64,000 nt of DNA from Draba incana (Eukaryota; Streptophyta; Magnoliopsida; Brassicales; Brassicaceae), in contig OY755211.1 in assembly GCA_963576765.1 (NCBI GenBank), positions 6,762,437 to 6,826,436 on the forward strand, given 5' to 3'. Shown here piece by piece: positions 42,076-54,229 of the stretch. The position numbers and the translations under genes are program-made. Each line of letters starts with the position of its first letter. The first letter of the stretch is position 1. The notes beneath the pieces are model-generated. The model was not told the DNA's origin, ran no database searches, and saw nothing but the letters and a program-made list of their open reading frames with translations.

Positions 42076-42484
42076 GTGAGTGAATGAAGATGTGTGGAAT
42101 CATATATATAAATACGCTGACCGTCGGAAATCTATCGGAAAAGCGTCGGAAAAACAACGGATATAATAACGGCTATATAACGGCTATTTTTTCCTCCAAA
42201 TTTCTGACAGACTAGTTGGGAGTCTGTCGGAAATCCGTCGGAAATTTATATTTTCCGACGGATTTCCGACAACTGGCCAGAATCTCCTCCGGTGTCGGCA
42301 ACGGCTAGTTACACGGTCCAATAATCCGACCGATTTCCGACGGTCTTCGTTCCGTCGGAAATAATTCCGACAGATTTCCGACGGAATTGAAAAATTTCCG
42401 TTCCGTCGGAAATCGGTCGGATTACCGTCGGAAAATTTCCGACGGAATTACTTCCGTCGGATTTGCGGTTGTTTTCTTGTAGTG
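42076..42484 (-). repeat. Right TIR and subterminal repeats of element B
   Basis: TTCCGACGGA-type repeats in inverted pairs from about 42120 to 42460, and the TIR ending GTTTTCTTGTAGTG at 42484. Confidence 0.9.
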
Positions 42485-42844
42485 AACGCATCAGACAAAA
42501 AAATGTATGAAGGCATCCCGCTACCTCTTGCAACAGTCTTTGGACATCTCGAGATTACCTTCCAGCAAAATGTCTTACATAACAAAAAAAATTAGGTGAA
42601 AGATGCTAGAGTGCTCCATACTCGTCCGGCTCGCATCTATAGTCAAGTTATCCATCGGACCCGCATGAGGTAAAATTCTATATAATAACCTATTCTCTCG
42701 CTACCTATAGGGTAGGTTGGCCACTTTCTCTCAAATTACTTACTCCTTCAAACTCTAACATGTCAATTTGATGCATTATTCATAATACTTTTGAGTTATC
42801 AATGAGTTTGAAAGAGTAAGTAATTTGAAAGAAACATGCCACAA
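42485..42844. other. Short non-TE-like interval between CACTA B and the next LTR
   Basis: No identifiable gene. An open frame runs about 42485-42594 (MYEGIPLPLATVFGH in the middle) without recognised homology. An inverted repeat pairs TTACTTACTCCTTCAAACTC (about 42737) with its complement at about 42804-42828, a possible small MITE. Confidence 0.5.
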
Positions 42845-43582
42845 TGTTGAACCAAAGAAGTTCAGTGCAGGTCAGAAGGTTGGATTTATGTTCGGGATTT
42901 GAAGGGTCGGAGATTCTACGATGAGTTAGGTTGGTAAACGAGTTCGGAATTTAGAGATATGTTTCTGAATAGTACTTTCTTATGTAAATGAGACTGGTTA
43001 CAAGTAGCTCGGGAATTACAAGATTGAATATAAGTCTGAGATCAGGATCTAACACTTAAAGACTAAGAAGTCGGGAAAATGTTAAAAGCAATCTAAGATA
43101 TATCTCTCTAAATTCTTGCTCGGTGTCTTGGGTGATTTCGGTGTGTTTTTCTCGTCGAATGGCATTCTTTATTTATAGGGAGAGGACTCGAAGATAAATC
43201 TCGTAGCAGGTGAGCGTTCTTTTTGATGTTCATCATTTCTCTGCATTCGCCAACCTATGTAGGTAATCATTGCGCATATGCTCGAATTGTTCACTTCATA
43301 AGGTGGTTGTGTTCCACTAGTCCGATCGACGTGTCACTCTGCCAATGGTCGATTGTTCGGTGGTTGCTCGTGCAGCGCATCCTAGGACCTGGGCAATTTG
43401 AGCTAGATCGTAGACCTTCGTTTCATTTATCCTGTGGTTATGATAGTCCATCAATGTGGCACATCACGATCCGAACTCGATCTTGAAATCTTCCTCGGCT
43501 TCTAATGGGCTTTTTTGGATCTGGGATATAAGCGGATTCGGGTCGGGTCCTTCCAAGGTGGGTGCTAAACCCACTTCCAACA
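42845..43582 (-). repeat. 3' LTR of the 42845-60571 element
   Basis: 738 bp, TGTTGAACCAAAG to CACTTCCAACA. It is clearly homologous to 59484-60571 but with many differences, so much older than the Tat element at 23822. A TATA-like CTATAAATAAAG lies on the minus strand at about 43168-43179. Confidence 0.9.
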
Positions 43583-43606
43583 TTTAGTCCCCCACCCCCC
43601 CAAGCC
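43583..43606 (-). other. Polypurine tract of the 42845-60571 element
   Basis: On the minus strand, CTTGGGGGGGTGGGGGACTA directly before the 3' LTR. Confidence 0.85.
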
Positions 43607-43726
43607 GAGTCAGCTGACATGGCGCAGGGTCATTGGACCGCTAGAGAATTAGGCTTGGGCCGAATTTGCTTCGATTCCTCCGAATCTAGGGGGCGTGGTT
43701 TGTGAGGGATCTCCTCACATGCAATG

Positions 43727-44861
43727 CACTAGTAGAAAACTGTGAAATAACAAGGGAATAGCAACGGCTTTTCCGTGGCTATTTTCTAAATAGCCACGAA
43801 TTTTGTGGAACATGAAATCTGTGGCTATTCAGTTGTTAAATAGCCACAAATTTATTATAAATATATCTAGATCCGCCACCAGATCCACCGCCGATGCAAC
43901 CGTCGGATCTAGGTAGGTTTCAATTTTTTTTTATATAAAACCTATCTAGATCCCTTGCTATATATAGCAACGGATTAGCCACAGATTGATCCCTTGCTAT
44001 ATATAGTCAGAGAATAACCACAGATTAGCTACAAATCCAATACAAAAAATTCGAAAAAATTTGGTTAAATTCTCCAAATTTCAAATTTTTCATATAGCCA
44101 CAGATTAGCAGGGGATAATCCGTGGCTATTTTTTAAAAAAAAAATCTGAGTTTTCTTATTCCCATTTTCCTTCACCCTCTTCCTTATTCATCTTCTTCTT
44201 CCTTCTTCCTCCATATTCTTCTTTTTCTTCTCCTCCGCCATCGGACCTCCTCCTCCGCCATCGCTCCTCCTCCGTCATTGGTCTTCTTCCTCCTCCTACG
44301 CCATGAATCCTCCTTCCCGTCCTCCTCCTCCATCGTTTCTCCTTTTCCTATTCCTCCTCCTCCATCGTTTCTCCTTCTCATCCTCCATTGTTTCTCCTTC
44401 TCCTCTCCCTCATCCACCATTGATTTTCCTCCTCTTTCTCCTCTTCCAATTTTTTATTATAAATATATCTAGATCCGCCACCGGATCCACCGCCGATGCA
44501 ACCGTCGGATCTAGGTAGGTTTTATTTTTTTTCCTTTTTTTTTTAAATAGCCACAGATTATCCTTTACTATATATAGTCATGGATTATCCCTTGTTATAT
44601 ATAGCTACATATTAGCCACGGATTATCCCTTGCTATGTATAGCCACATATTAGCCACGAATTTTCCCTTGCTATATATAGACACATATTAGCCACAGATT
44701 TATCCCTTGATAATATGTGACTAAATACCGCGGATTAGCAATGACCCATATAGCCACGACCCTATAGCCACAGATTTTTTCTGTGGCTATGTTCAAATAG
44801 CCACGAAAAAATGGCTATAGCCACAGAAAAATCCGTGGCTATTTTCAGAATTCTACTAGTG
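43727..44861. mobile_element. Small non-autonomous CACTA-type element
   Basis: Termini CACTAGTAGAAAAC at 43727 and, on the other strand, CACTAGTAGAATTC at 44861. The flanks ATG and ATT are an imperfect 3-bp duplication. Both ends carry repeats of AAATAGCCAC(A/G) and (G)TGGCTATTTT. It has no transposase; the CTCC-rich centre gives only low-complexity ORFs. A segment of about 70 bp (TATATCTAGATCCGCCACC onward) is present twice, at about 43861 and 44463. Confidence 0.8.
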
Positions 44862-45406
44862 ATTATTCAACTTTTTTCCAGGTTGATGACGTGGCGTTAT
44901 ATGGTTGGGTCGGTTTTTAGATTTCACTAGAAATAAGGAAGGGGAAGGGGAGAAGTCACTTCAACAAACGCCTCTTCGGTTTCCCGAATTTCCTTATATA
45001 ATGTCCTTTTCCGGGTTTTGGATTCATCATTCCTTCATTACATTCTATTGCTTCTGTTTTCCTCTGTTTGAGATCGCTGCTAGGTAAAAAATCTTTCTCG
45101 CATTTTGGGTGTCGATTTTTTTGGAAAATATTGTCGGGGGAAGGACGTGTGAGAAGAAGGCGATCGGTTTGTCATTATCTTCATGGGAAACTATTAACAA
45201 GTTGTTTTCGTATTCAGAAATTTGCGCCGACTTGAGTTCTGAATCCCTTATTCTCGTGATCGCCCCTGGACTCCGCCTCGCGGCTTCTTTTTTTTATACG
45301 ATTCCTTTTTCTCGGAATGTGGACTCTGGTTCCCCCTTTCTACGATTCTTACCGGGTATTGCCGAGCTCGGAACGTCGCCAGCTCGGAACGTCGCCCTCG
45401 TGCAGC
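44862..45406 (+). pseudogene. Antisense ORF, 5' part, of the 42845-60571 element
   Basis: Plus-strand region (antisense to gag) with a TATA-like CTTATATAATG at about 44993, then open frame around 45109-45406. Its place, next to the polypurine tract and on the opposite strand to gag, equals that of the antisense ORF in the Tat element, but the domain is too decayed for me to recognise. It is interrupted at 45407 by CACTA element D. Confidence 0.4.
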
Positions 45407-45420
45407 CACTACAAGAAAAT

Positions 45421-46010
45421 AGGCCATGCCACTCCCAGAAGCGTCACAAATTCGTCACTAATGACTCATTTGCGACTACTTTATGACGCCAACTCGGCGT
45501 CGCAAAACGTGCGTCGCTAATTTTCGGCGTCGCTAATAAGTCGGAAATTAGCGACGCTTGTGTGAATACATTATTTCAGTCGCTAATTTGTGACTGATAT
45601 GAGGCTCCTCGAAGGCGTGGCAAATAAGCGACTGAATTGTGACACCATATATTAGTCGTAATTTTGTGACGAATCTGTGTCGATTCATGTAGTCGTTAAT
45701 TTGCGACGAATATTGTAGTCGTTAATTTGCAACCACTCTGTCTCGCTCTTGTAGTCGGTAATTTGCGACTGATAGATGACTACTCTTAGCGTCGTTAATT
45801 TGCAACCACTCTGTCTCGCTCTTGTAGTCGGTAATTTGTGACAGTTTTGTGTCTAATTTGGTAGTCATAAAACCGCGACTGATGAGCGACGTTGTCACAC
45901 TTGTTTCGAATAGTTCGTAGTTACATGGTAGTCACAATTTTGTGACTAAGTTACCTCTAATTTGCGACGCCATGGTTTTGTTTGGTCGTATATTTGGTCA
46001 CTTTTCAGTT
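45421..46010. repeat. Left subterminal repeats of element D
   Basis: About twenty copies of a 10-16 bp motif around GTCGC(T/A)AATTTG(C/T)GAC in both orientations. One unit, TAATTTGCAACCACTCTGTC, occurs twice (45724 and 45797). Confidence 0.85.
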
Positions 46011-46271
46011 GTAATTTTGTTACAATTATGTGTCGTTTTTTGTTGTTTTGTTATGCTATAATTGAGAAGAAAAACCTACCAAAAACCATTCAAAATCAAA
46101 TGAAAAAAACACCAAAAATCATTCAAATAAAACCAGAAGCATTATATACAACCATTATATACAAATCAAGCACTTAGCTTGACAAAATATGCTATCAAGT
46201 TCAAAAAGGAAGATAAACTTCCAAGTTTTAAAGTTTCAGAGTTTTAGAGAGAGTAAAAGAGATTGGGAGGT

Positions 46272-48680
46272 TTACTTCGGTGGTTCGGTGGTGTCATTGG
46301 CTGAACATGGAGGGTCACTTGCAGATGCTGGAGTGATGACAACTGGAACCTGTGGTGAAGCTTGTTGAACTGTGGGTGCTGCTTGCTGCATGAAGTCGAG
46401 CATCTTCTTCTCGAGGTCACTGATCCGATCCTGGCTTGCCTTTAGCTCTTGAGCAAGACGTGCATTCTCCGTATCACGTCGCTCATTCGCTGCATCTTGG
46501 TCAGATATTCTTTGCCGTGCTGCCTTAAGCTCATCCTGCAACTCTTGCAGGCCTTGTGAAGATGATTCACCATAGCTGATCTTTCTCTTTCCTTTGTTAG
46601 GCATGTGTGAGAGCTGACCTACTCCATAAGGAGTACCCTTAGGATCAAACTCAGTGCACTACAATAGCAAAAACAAGGATTAATAAACAATGACAACAGT
46701 TTAGATTAAAACATAATAAACAGAACATAAGAGGGACCATACCTTCAAGAAGATCTCATTCTTTTCTTCGACGGTCAGATTCCGTTGAGAGGAGTTGTCT
46801 GAATCTTCTTCCATATCTGCAGGCTGTTCCATCGCCTTTCTCAGAGTGTTCTCATAATTTGTAGCAACCTCCTGAGCTTTAAGATCAATGAAGCTCCCAT
46901 CCGGCAATGTGTGTGTCTTCAAAAACACTTCACCCCAAGAGACTGGTCGCTGTAGTTCTTGCTCCTGTCAGAATAGGTAAGACACATTATTTACATCAGT
47001 CTCAAAGAGAAGGAAATAATAAAATGTACAAACATGTGAGGACTGAAATATGCTTACCATATCTTGTTGAATAGTGAGGTAGGAAGACTGGCCTGTTCTG
47101 TGCTTGTGTGGGCCACGGCCGTTACGATCTGAGTTTCTTGAGTTGGAAGCCGTAGTGCTCTTCTCTTGAGCTTGTGTAGTGGCCCAGTAGGCACACATTC
47201 TAGCCCATAGCTTCTCATCACTAATCCAGATTGGTCTCACCCTCGGTTTACGGGTCCTAACTTGGTTGACTATTCCTCTCATCCTCTTAATTGCAATCTG
47301 ATTGAAGTGAGCCCTCACAACCAGAGTGATACCAAAATCCCAATTGTAGTTGCTCTACAGATAAAAAGAAGTAGTTAATAAAAGAATGAAATGATTGAGC
47401 TAAGAAAATCAACTGAACATGTCTAATAGAAATGAATATTACCGCAAAAGTTCGGAAATATCTTTCTTGCTTGTCGATCGGTGTGACGGTCCAACTGTAG
47501 TATGGGCCATCAAACTTCCGACGAAATATTCCAGAAATGACACGGGTTAGTAAGCCTCTGTCCCGAGTAAACCTTGCTCAGAAATGTAAACAGAGGTTAA
47601 ACAAATCACACATAAGCAAATCACACATAAACAGAGGTTAAACAAATCACACATAAGCAAATCACACATAAACAAATCACACATAAGCAATTAGAACAGA
47701 GGTTAAACAAATCACAAATCACACATAAACAGAGGTTAAACAAATCACACATAAGCATGTTTTACATATAAACAAATCACACATAAGCAATTAGAACAGA
47801 GGTTAAACAAATCACAAATCACACATAAACAGAGGTTAAACAAATCACACATAAGCAATTACAATCGGTTGTTTAACAAATAACAAATATTTAGCAACCT
47901 AACAGTCTAAGAGACAAAAAATGAGCAGTCTAATACACACACATATTGATCAACCTAGCAGTCTAATACACACACATTTTGGTCGACCTAGCAGTCTAAT
48001 ACACACAATTTGATCAACCTAGTAGTGTTCTGAACAATAAACAGTGGAAAAATTGGTGTTTTGATAGACTTACCAAAATGTATCCTCCAAAGGTTCCTCA
48101 CTGAGGAAGGGTAGTCTTTCACGCCCTGGATGGGCTAACACAGCGTCCAACAATGCCTCATAGTCTTCATTTTCCCCACCATTACCACCAACTTGGATTT
48201 CATCCACAGGATCTTCATAACCAAGTCCATCTCCATCATCTTCTTCATCGTTTGCTTCCTCTTCATCGTCCTCTTCATCTTCGGCTTCCTGAGGCCGATT
48301 AGAAGCATTAAAGCGGTGAGGTTGCAGATTGAAATTGAGGTTGGCTCGCGGTTGAGAGTTTGATTGTCGCTGAGTCAGAGCGGTTTGTGGTGGATACTGG
48401 AGTGGAAGCAGGTTGCGTCGAGAGCCGGAGAGATTGTTGTTGTTCTGAGAAGGGGGAGAACGCTGATTATTCATGTTGGAGTCATGTGAAGAACTCGCCA
48501 AGTTTGTTGACCTAACTCCTTGTGGTGAACCATCTCCTGCGTTGGCCGACTGAGGTGAGGTTGATTGTGCTCTAGATTTACCACCACCGAAAATCCCTTT
48601 ACATTTCCCGGGATAGTCTACCGGAGGACGGTTGACCGAGTAGAACCTCCTCGGGTTCTAACGGATTTGGACCCAGCCAT
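46272..48680 (-). CDS. TNPA-like gene of element D
   Basis: Multi-exon Transposase_24-type gene. The ATG at 48680 (MAGSKSVRTR) seems to need one frame correction at about 48620. The large first exon to about 48074 is Ser/Gln/Asn-rich, then strongly acidic, ending PFLSEEPLEDTFW. Later exons: about 47577-47443 (FTRDRGLLTRVISGIFRRKF), 47355-47060 (NYNWDFGITLVVRAHFNQIA, RPIWISDEKLWARMCAYWA), 46972-46741 (KTHTLPDGSFIDLKAQEV) and 46659-46272, a coiled coil (LQELQDELKAARQRISDQ). Exon borders look like GT-AG. Its expected role is binding the subterminal GTCGC-type repeats. It is the best-preserved TNPA in the window. Confidence 0.85.
47588..47865. repeat. Tandem repeat in a TNPA intron
   Basis: Repeats of AAACAGAGGTTAAACAAATC and CACACATAAGCAA, with higher-order units of about 45 and 110 bp, filling the intron upstream of 47577. 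Confidence 0.85.
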
Positions 48681-48739
48681 CTCGATTAGGCTTTCTCGGA
48701 AGATTAGCATTTTGGATTTGGGTTTGAATCAAAAACGAG

Positions 48740-48850
48740 AGAGATATATAGATTAGGGTTTCTGAAATAGAGATTAGGGTTTCTGAAATAGAGATTAGGG
48801 TTTGAATCGAATATGAGATAGAGATATAGGGTTTTAAAACTAAGAAGACA
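48740..48850. repeat. Short tandem repeat in the TNPA leader
   Basis: Three copies of a 28-bp unit around GATTAGGGTTTCTGAAATAG directly upstream of the TNPA start codon on the minus strand. Confidence 0.8.
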
Positions 48851-49712
48851 AAGAGATTAGGGTTTTCAAACCGAAGAACAAAATCGAAATGTTCAATCTA
48901 TAACTGATTCGATGAAGAAATCGAGTTATCCAGATGAACAACAAAGAGAAAGAGAAGAATTTAGCACGGAATCGTGAGGGGTTGAGAGAAAAGAAGAGTA
49001 AAATCAGAAAATGACTCTTGGGTGTCTGATATTATCAAAGTTTCTTCACCAGCGTCGCTAAAGAGTCGGTAATGAGTGGGTAATTTTTTAGTTTGGGCGG
49101 CAAAATGGACCGCCAAAAGGGCCAATTTAGTGTAAAGAGTGGCCCAAATATCAGTCTCAAATGGGTCGGTAATCAGAGGCAAATTTGCCACTGATTTGTG
49201 ACGACTGCAAGTTAGTCACTACTCAAATCCCTAAACTCTAAACATTTAGAGCCAAAATTTAGGAAATCTAGCCTTTCCCTAAGCCATATACACTTAAAAA
49301 ATTGATATATCTTTTATACCATCAATAACAAAGAAATTTTAGAAACACATGAATCAAACCTATTCTACCATAAAGTAACAAGTACTTTTAACCTAAAGTA
49401 TATGAAATGAGATTGTCACTTAGTTTGATTTTTTTTACTTTCATAAAAAATGTACACCCACATATTGGAAACTTTGAATTTGAGTTTGTAGAAGGTAGAA
49501 TACATCTATGAATCATGGAGGCATGCATTTTCGTTTTAAATGTTAAAAATGTCAAATGGTCGGCAAGAATCTACACCCACATTTCCGACTGATTAGTGAC
49601 TAATTTGCCACGCCTATTAAGGGTTTCACATAATTCAAACCCTATCTGAAACCCTAAGCCCTATGTTGTCACAAAAGCGTCACAAATTAGTCACTACGAA
49701 TATATAAAAAAC

Positions 49713-50093
49713 GGTGTGGTCGGCAAGAATCGAACTCGGGCTCGGCTGTGAGTTTGATCCGTGTAAACCGATGTGCCATAGTAATATAATTGTTATCTCT
49801 TATACTGTCTTTTATTTATCTATAGTTTCCAGTAAATATAACGAAAGGGTGTGGTTACCCGGATTCGAACCCGGGTTTTGTGATGGTATGTATTGTAGTG
49901 TAAACCGATGTGCCATAGTAATATAATTGTTATCTCTTATACTGCCTTTTATTTATCTATATTTTCCAGTAAATATAACAAAAGGGTGTGGATACCCAGA
50001 TTCGAACCCAGGTTTTGTGATAGTATGTATTGTAGTGTAAACTGTTGTGCCGTTGTAATGTAATCGTTAGCCTCCCTTATACCTTGTATATGT
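49713..50093 (-). repeat. Three tandem tRNA-like (SINE-like) units inside element D
   Basis: About 136-bp units starting GGTGTGG at 49713, 49848 and 49985. On the minus strand the middle unit reads CCCGGGTTCGAATCCGGG, an exact T-arm and pol III B-box (GGTTCGAATCC); the third has one change and the first is more decayed. About 40-45 nt upstream of each B-box on that strand lies TGGCACATCGG, close to an A-box. I see no full cloverleaf, so these are tRNA-derived repeats rather than tRNA genes. Confidence 0.65.
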
Positions 50094-50243
50094 ATATGGG
50101 ATTAAAAAAAAAAAATTTAATGAAAAACTTATTTTAGTCAAGCAAATTACACACTCATACAAATTTCTTAAATTACATACTTATACACATACAAACATAT
50201 AATAGTCACACTTAATACAAATAAAAACATATAAATAGTCACA

Positions 50244-53200
50244 TTATTCATCGTAAGGTTCTTCGTCGGAGGCGTGGTCAGATAAATTACATTGAAATTC
50301 ATCGATAGGATCTTCGTCTTCAATTTCGTAAGCAAGACATTCCATCGGATAAGTCACATCAACTAAACTCTCGACATTTAATTCATGAATCGTAGATGTG
50401 GTATTCTCATCGACCGTTTGTTGCAAAATGACTTCCTCATTTTCCACAAACTTTCCTTGAATTCGATTTCGCGGATTCACTTTCACAACGGATAACCATG
50501 TTCTCCGAGAACACTTTGGATTTGGATAGGGAAGATAACAAACCTAATCAGCTTGAGACGCTGTAATGAATAACATTTCATGTTAGTACAAATTATAAGT
50601 ATGACATAAGTTTAGAGGAACGTGAATTTGTACCTAATATGAATGGTTCATATTTTGAATATTTTCGAGATGAGAGCACATCGACAACGCCAACCTCGTT
50701 CTTTCGGGTCCCTTTATCGAGCGTAGGGTCATACCATTGACAGTAAAAAAGGATTATCTTTAAATTCAAGATTTCGGGGTATGTGAGTTCGATAATTTTT
50801 TCAACTGTGCCATAGAAATCTTCTTCAACGGAGGCATCTGAATAATTTTGTCCTCGAACACAAACTCCATAATTCATTGTTTTCCTTCGTTCTCCGTACT
50901 CACGCGTGTGAAACATATACCCCCTCGTAAAATACATTGGCCACGACGTCACCTTATTCTCAGGACCATCTAATGTTTCGTGAACCCACATTGGAAAATT
51001 GCGTTCATGTTTTACCGCTTGCACCTACATAGAGAATTATATAATATTTAATTATATAAAAATAAAAATTAAATAATAGGAATACTTACATATTGGCGCA
51101 TCCATGAATGGAATTCATCATCTTTTTTCGTTGCGACCTCTTCATCAGATAGTCCTGGGTTTTCAACTCGAATATGTGCATCCAAGTAGCTGCATTTGAA
51201 ACAACAAATTACTAAACGATCTGAAACCATATGACATAACCAACAATTATTTAGAAGAAAACCTTAATACCTTTCGAACGGTCGAAAATACTCACAATTA
51301 CGCAAAACATATGAGTGCGATATCGTATAGTCAATGTCTTTCAACCAAAATTCAGTACATTTTCCACTTGGGCGACCGACCCCAGTAAATATATCTGGCA
51401 CTGGTGCAGTATACATGGGTACTTCACCTTTCATGTATCGAGAAGCCCTACAAAATTTATTTGTTAATTAATATGCTATGCATAGAATTCAACAGCAGAA
51501 AACAAATTATATTGTTCTTAATTATTTACCTTCTTCTTGCAGCTGTGGATAAGTTTGGTGGAAAGTAGTATTCAGAGAAATTAGATGTCTCGTCGTTCCT
51601 GTACGCTTTAACAATCGATGCTGCTGGACGGGCTTTGTTCTTTGCTCTTCCTTTCAAATGTTTAAAGAACCTTTCGAACGGATACATCCACCGATACTGC
51701 ACGGGACTCCCGAGCTCGGCTTTGTATGGCAAGTGAATAGGTAGGTGCTCCATGACATCAAAAAATGCTGGTGGAAAGATTTTTTCCAAATTGCAAAGTA
51801 TCATAACAATATTCTCCTTCAAAATTTGCAGCCGGCTTTGATCCAATGATCTACTACTAAGGTCACGAAAAAATGCTCTAGTTGCTGAAAAACATATCTC
51901 AAAATCAACAACCAGAGCACCAGAAAAGTAACAAAAGACTTTCTATATGTATACGTACCTGACAATGCTTGGTGAACGTTTCTTGGAAGAAGTTCTGCAA
52001 ATACGAACGGAAGCAACCGCTCCATGAAAACATGACAGTCGTGACTTTTCATTCCCAAAAACTTTCGGGCATTGATGTATGCACAACTTGCTAAGTTTCC
52101 TGCATAACCATGTGGAAATTTGACTTGATTTTTCGCCAATCTAGTAATGCATCTACTCCTCTTGTGGGCAATCTCCAAATAGGGAATGGAGCATTCCCAT
52201 ACTCATCCACCTGCAGTTCAGGTGGGTGGCAATGTATGTCCATATCTACTCTTGACTTCACCGTGTCTTTTGTTCTTTCTTTGACATTCATCACAGTATA
52301 CATGATGTTATCAAAAAATTTCTTCTCGATATGCATCACGTCAAAGCAATGTCGTAGATTTAGATCCACCCAGTACGGAAGCTCCCAAAAAATGCTTTCT
52401 TTATGCCAATTATGCCAATCTCCATAGCCGGGAGGTTTTTTTTATGCCCATTTCCACCACATTCAGATGTTTTTTTTGCTCTGCTGTTCTGTATACTGCG
52501 GTATATTTGTTCCCCCGTCAACAATTCTGGTGGAGATAAATTTATAGCGTTACGTCCCTTTCGGAAATTAACTTTGTTCCTTCGTAACTGGTGATCTTGC
52601 GGCAAAAATCTACGATGACAATCAAACCAACATGTCTTCCGACCAGCTTGCAAGTAGAATGCATTTGTATCTTCTTTGCAAATGGGACAAGCTAGTTTTC
52701 CGTGTGTCGTCCATCCCGATAACATAGCATATGCTGGAAAGTCACTAATCGTCCACAGCAGAACGGCTTTGAGGTTGAAGTTTTCCTTTAATGATACATC
52801 GTACGCTTCGACTCCATTATTCCATAAATCTTTTAGCTCCTTGATCAGTGGTTGATGAAAAACATCAAGACTCTCGCATGGATGATTAGGTCCTGAGTTC
52901 AAAATTGTTAAAAACAAATACTCTTCATTCATGCACATATGTGGAGGTAAGTTGTACGGAGTCAAGATCACAGGCCACAACGAATGATTCTTCGACATAC
53001 CGAAAGGATTGAAACCATCTGTACATAATCCAAGTCGTACGTTTCTTGTCTCCCCCGCAAAACCGGGATGGAGTTGATCAAAAATTTTCCACTCTGCCGC
53101 ATCAAATGGATGACACATAACTCCGTCTTGTGACTCGTGCCCAGCATGCCATCTCATTGCCGCTGCAGTCTTCTCTGATAGGTACAATCTTTTCAGCCTA

Positions 53201-54076
53201 TCACCGATAGGAAGATACCGCATTTTACTAATTAGCACTCTCTTCCGCCATATACCTTGGTATCAGGCATATACCTTGGTTTTCCACAAAACTTGCAATT
53301 CTCCAACGCCGCGTCTTCTTTCCAATAAAGCATATAATTATCCTCGCATACATCGTATTTATGAACCGGTAACCCTAGCTTTCCTATCAATGTTTCCGTC
53401 TCGTAGTATGATCGGGTTGCACGATTAGGCTGAGGTAAATACTCTGTAAACGCTTCTGACCATGAATCCATGCAAACTTCTGCCAAATTATGGTCTGATT
53501 TGATGTTCATGTGTCGACACGCTAACGATAATTGCGAATGACCTTCTCGACAACCTTCATACATTGGTAGAATTTTTTCGCGTCACCGGTAGGTTCTTCA
53601 TAAACATGATCATTTCTAGTTTGATCATGTTCATGTTGATATTCATTCATTGGCGTAGAAACATTAAATGCGTCTTCAACCATTTCAGCGTAAACATTAC
53701 TACCATCATAATTCATCTCTTCATTACCCATACTAATTTGATCATTACCGATACTAAACTGGGCATTTTCGTAATTGCTACTACTACCTACTCCTACTAC
53801 ATTATAATCTTCCTCGTGTTCTGTCCAAACGTAATATCCTTCCATAAAGCCATTACTAAGCAAATGATTCGTTACAGTATTAACTGGTTTTGGTCTACGC
53901 AAATTTCTACAGGTAGCACAAGGGCAGTATATTTTACCTCCACTATTGAGAGCAAATTCTTGGGCTGCTGCAAACCTCGTGAATTGGTCGACCCCCTCCA
54001 CAAATTCAGCAGATATATTGTTGGTAACTGAATTGAATCGGTTGTACATCCAAGACCGCGATGAATAAGGCCACAT
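50244..54076 (-). pseudogene. TNPD transposase of element D
   Basis: Same domain order as element A. Transposase-associated domain from the ATG at 54076 (RSWMYNRF, CPCATCRNL), TNP2/Transposase_21 (STDGFNPF equivalent LCTDGFNPFGM, AYAMLSGWTTHGKLACPIC, FDVMHIEKKFFDN), DUF4218 (FFDVMEHLPIHLPYKAELG, about 51720-51790) and DUF4216 (51024-50593). The acidic C-terminus ends at 50244. Three breaks: residues lost with a frameshift between KKFY and PMYEGC (about 53565), a frameshift beside a duplicated ATATACCTTGG (about 53250-53280), and an 8-base A-run indel after CGGNGH (about 52436). A clean intron lies at about 51887-51959. Otherwise open. Confidence 0.92.
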
Positions 54077-54229
54077 TTTATTTTATTTTCTGGCTGAATA
54101 TTTTTTCAAACAACAAAATTTTTCCCCAAACTATTTTTCCCCCACACATTTTTTGTATTAAGAGAGAGAGAAGTGTGAATTAGAGAGATTTGAGTGAATG
54201 AAATGAGAGGAGGATACATGGTATTTATA

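Larger units (their letters stand above)
38949..42484 (-). mobile_element. CACTA element B, internally deleted and truncated
   Basis: The right TIR on the minus strand is CACTACAAGAAAACAACCGC at 42484. TNPD lacks its first half, and TNPA lacks its N-terminus and its last part. The left end is cut by the right TIR of element A at 38948. It is otherwise very similar to element A and preserves the uninterrupted version of A's insertion site. Confidence 0.85.

Noticed and set aside
42485..42594. Open frame after CACTA B that might be a host exon
   Set aside because: No recognisable domain and no downstream continuation; listed only as part of the intergenic interval.
44184..44420. Glu/Arg/Gly-rich ORF in the small CACTA-type element
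   Set aside because: A product of a CTCC-rich low-complexity tract; no conserved protein expected.
46657..46670. CACTACAATAGC inside element D
   Set aside because: It diverges from CACTACAAGAAA after eight bases and lies in a TNPA intron; not a terminus.
49713..49990. Possible functional tRNA gene
   Set aside because: Only the T-arm/B-box is convincing; acceptor, D and anticodon arms do not fold by eye. Kept as a tRNA-like repeat.
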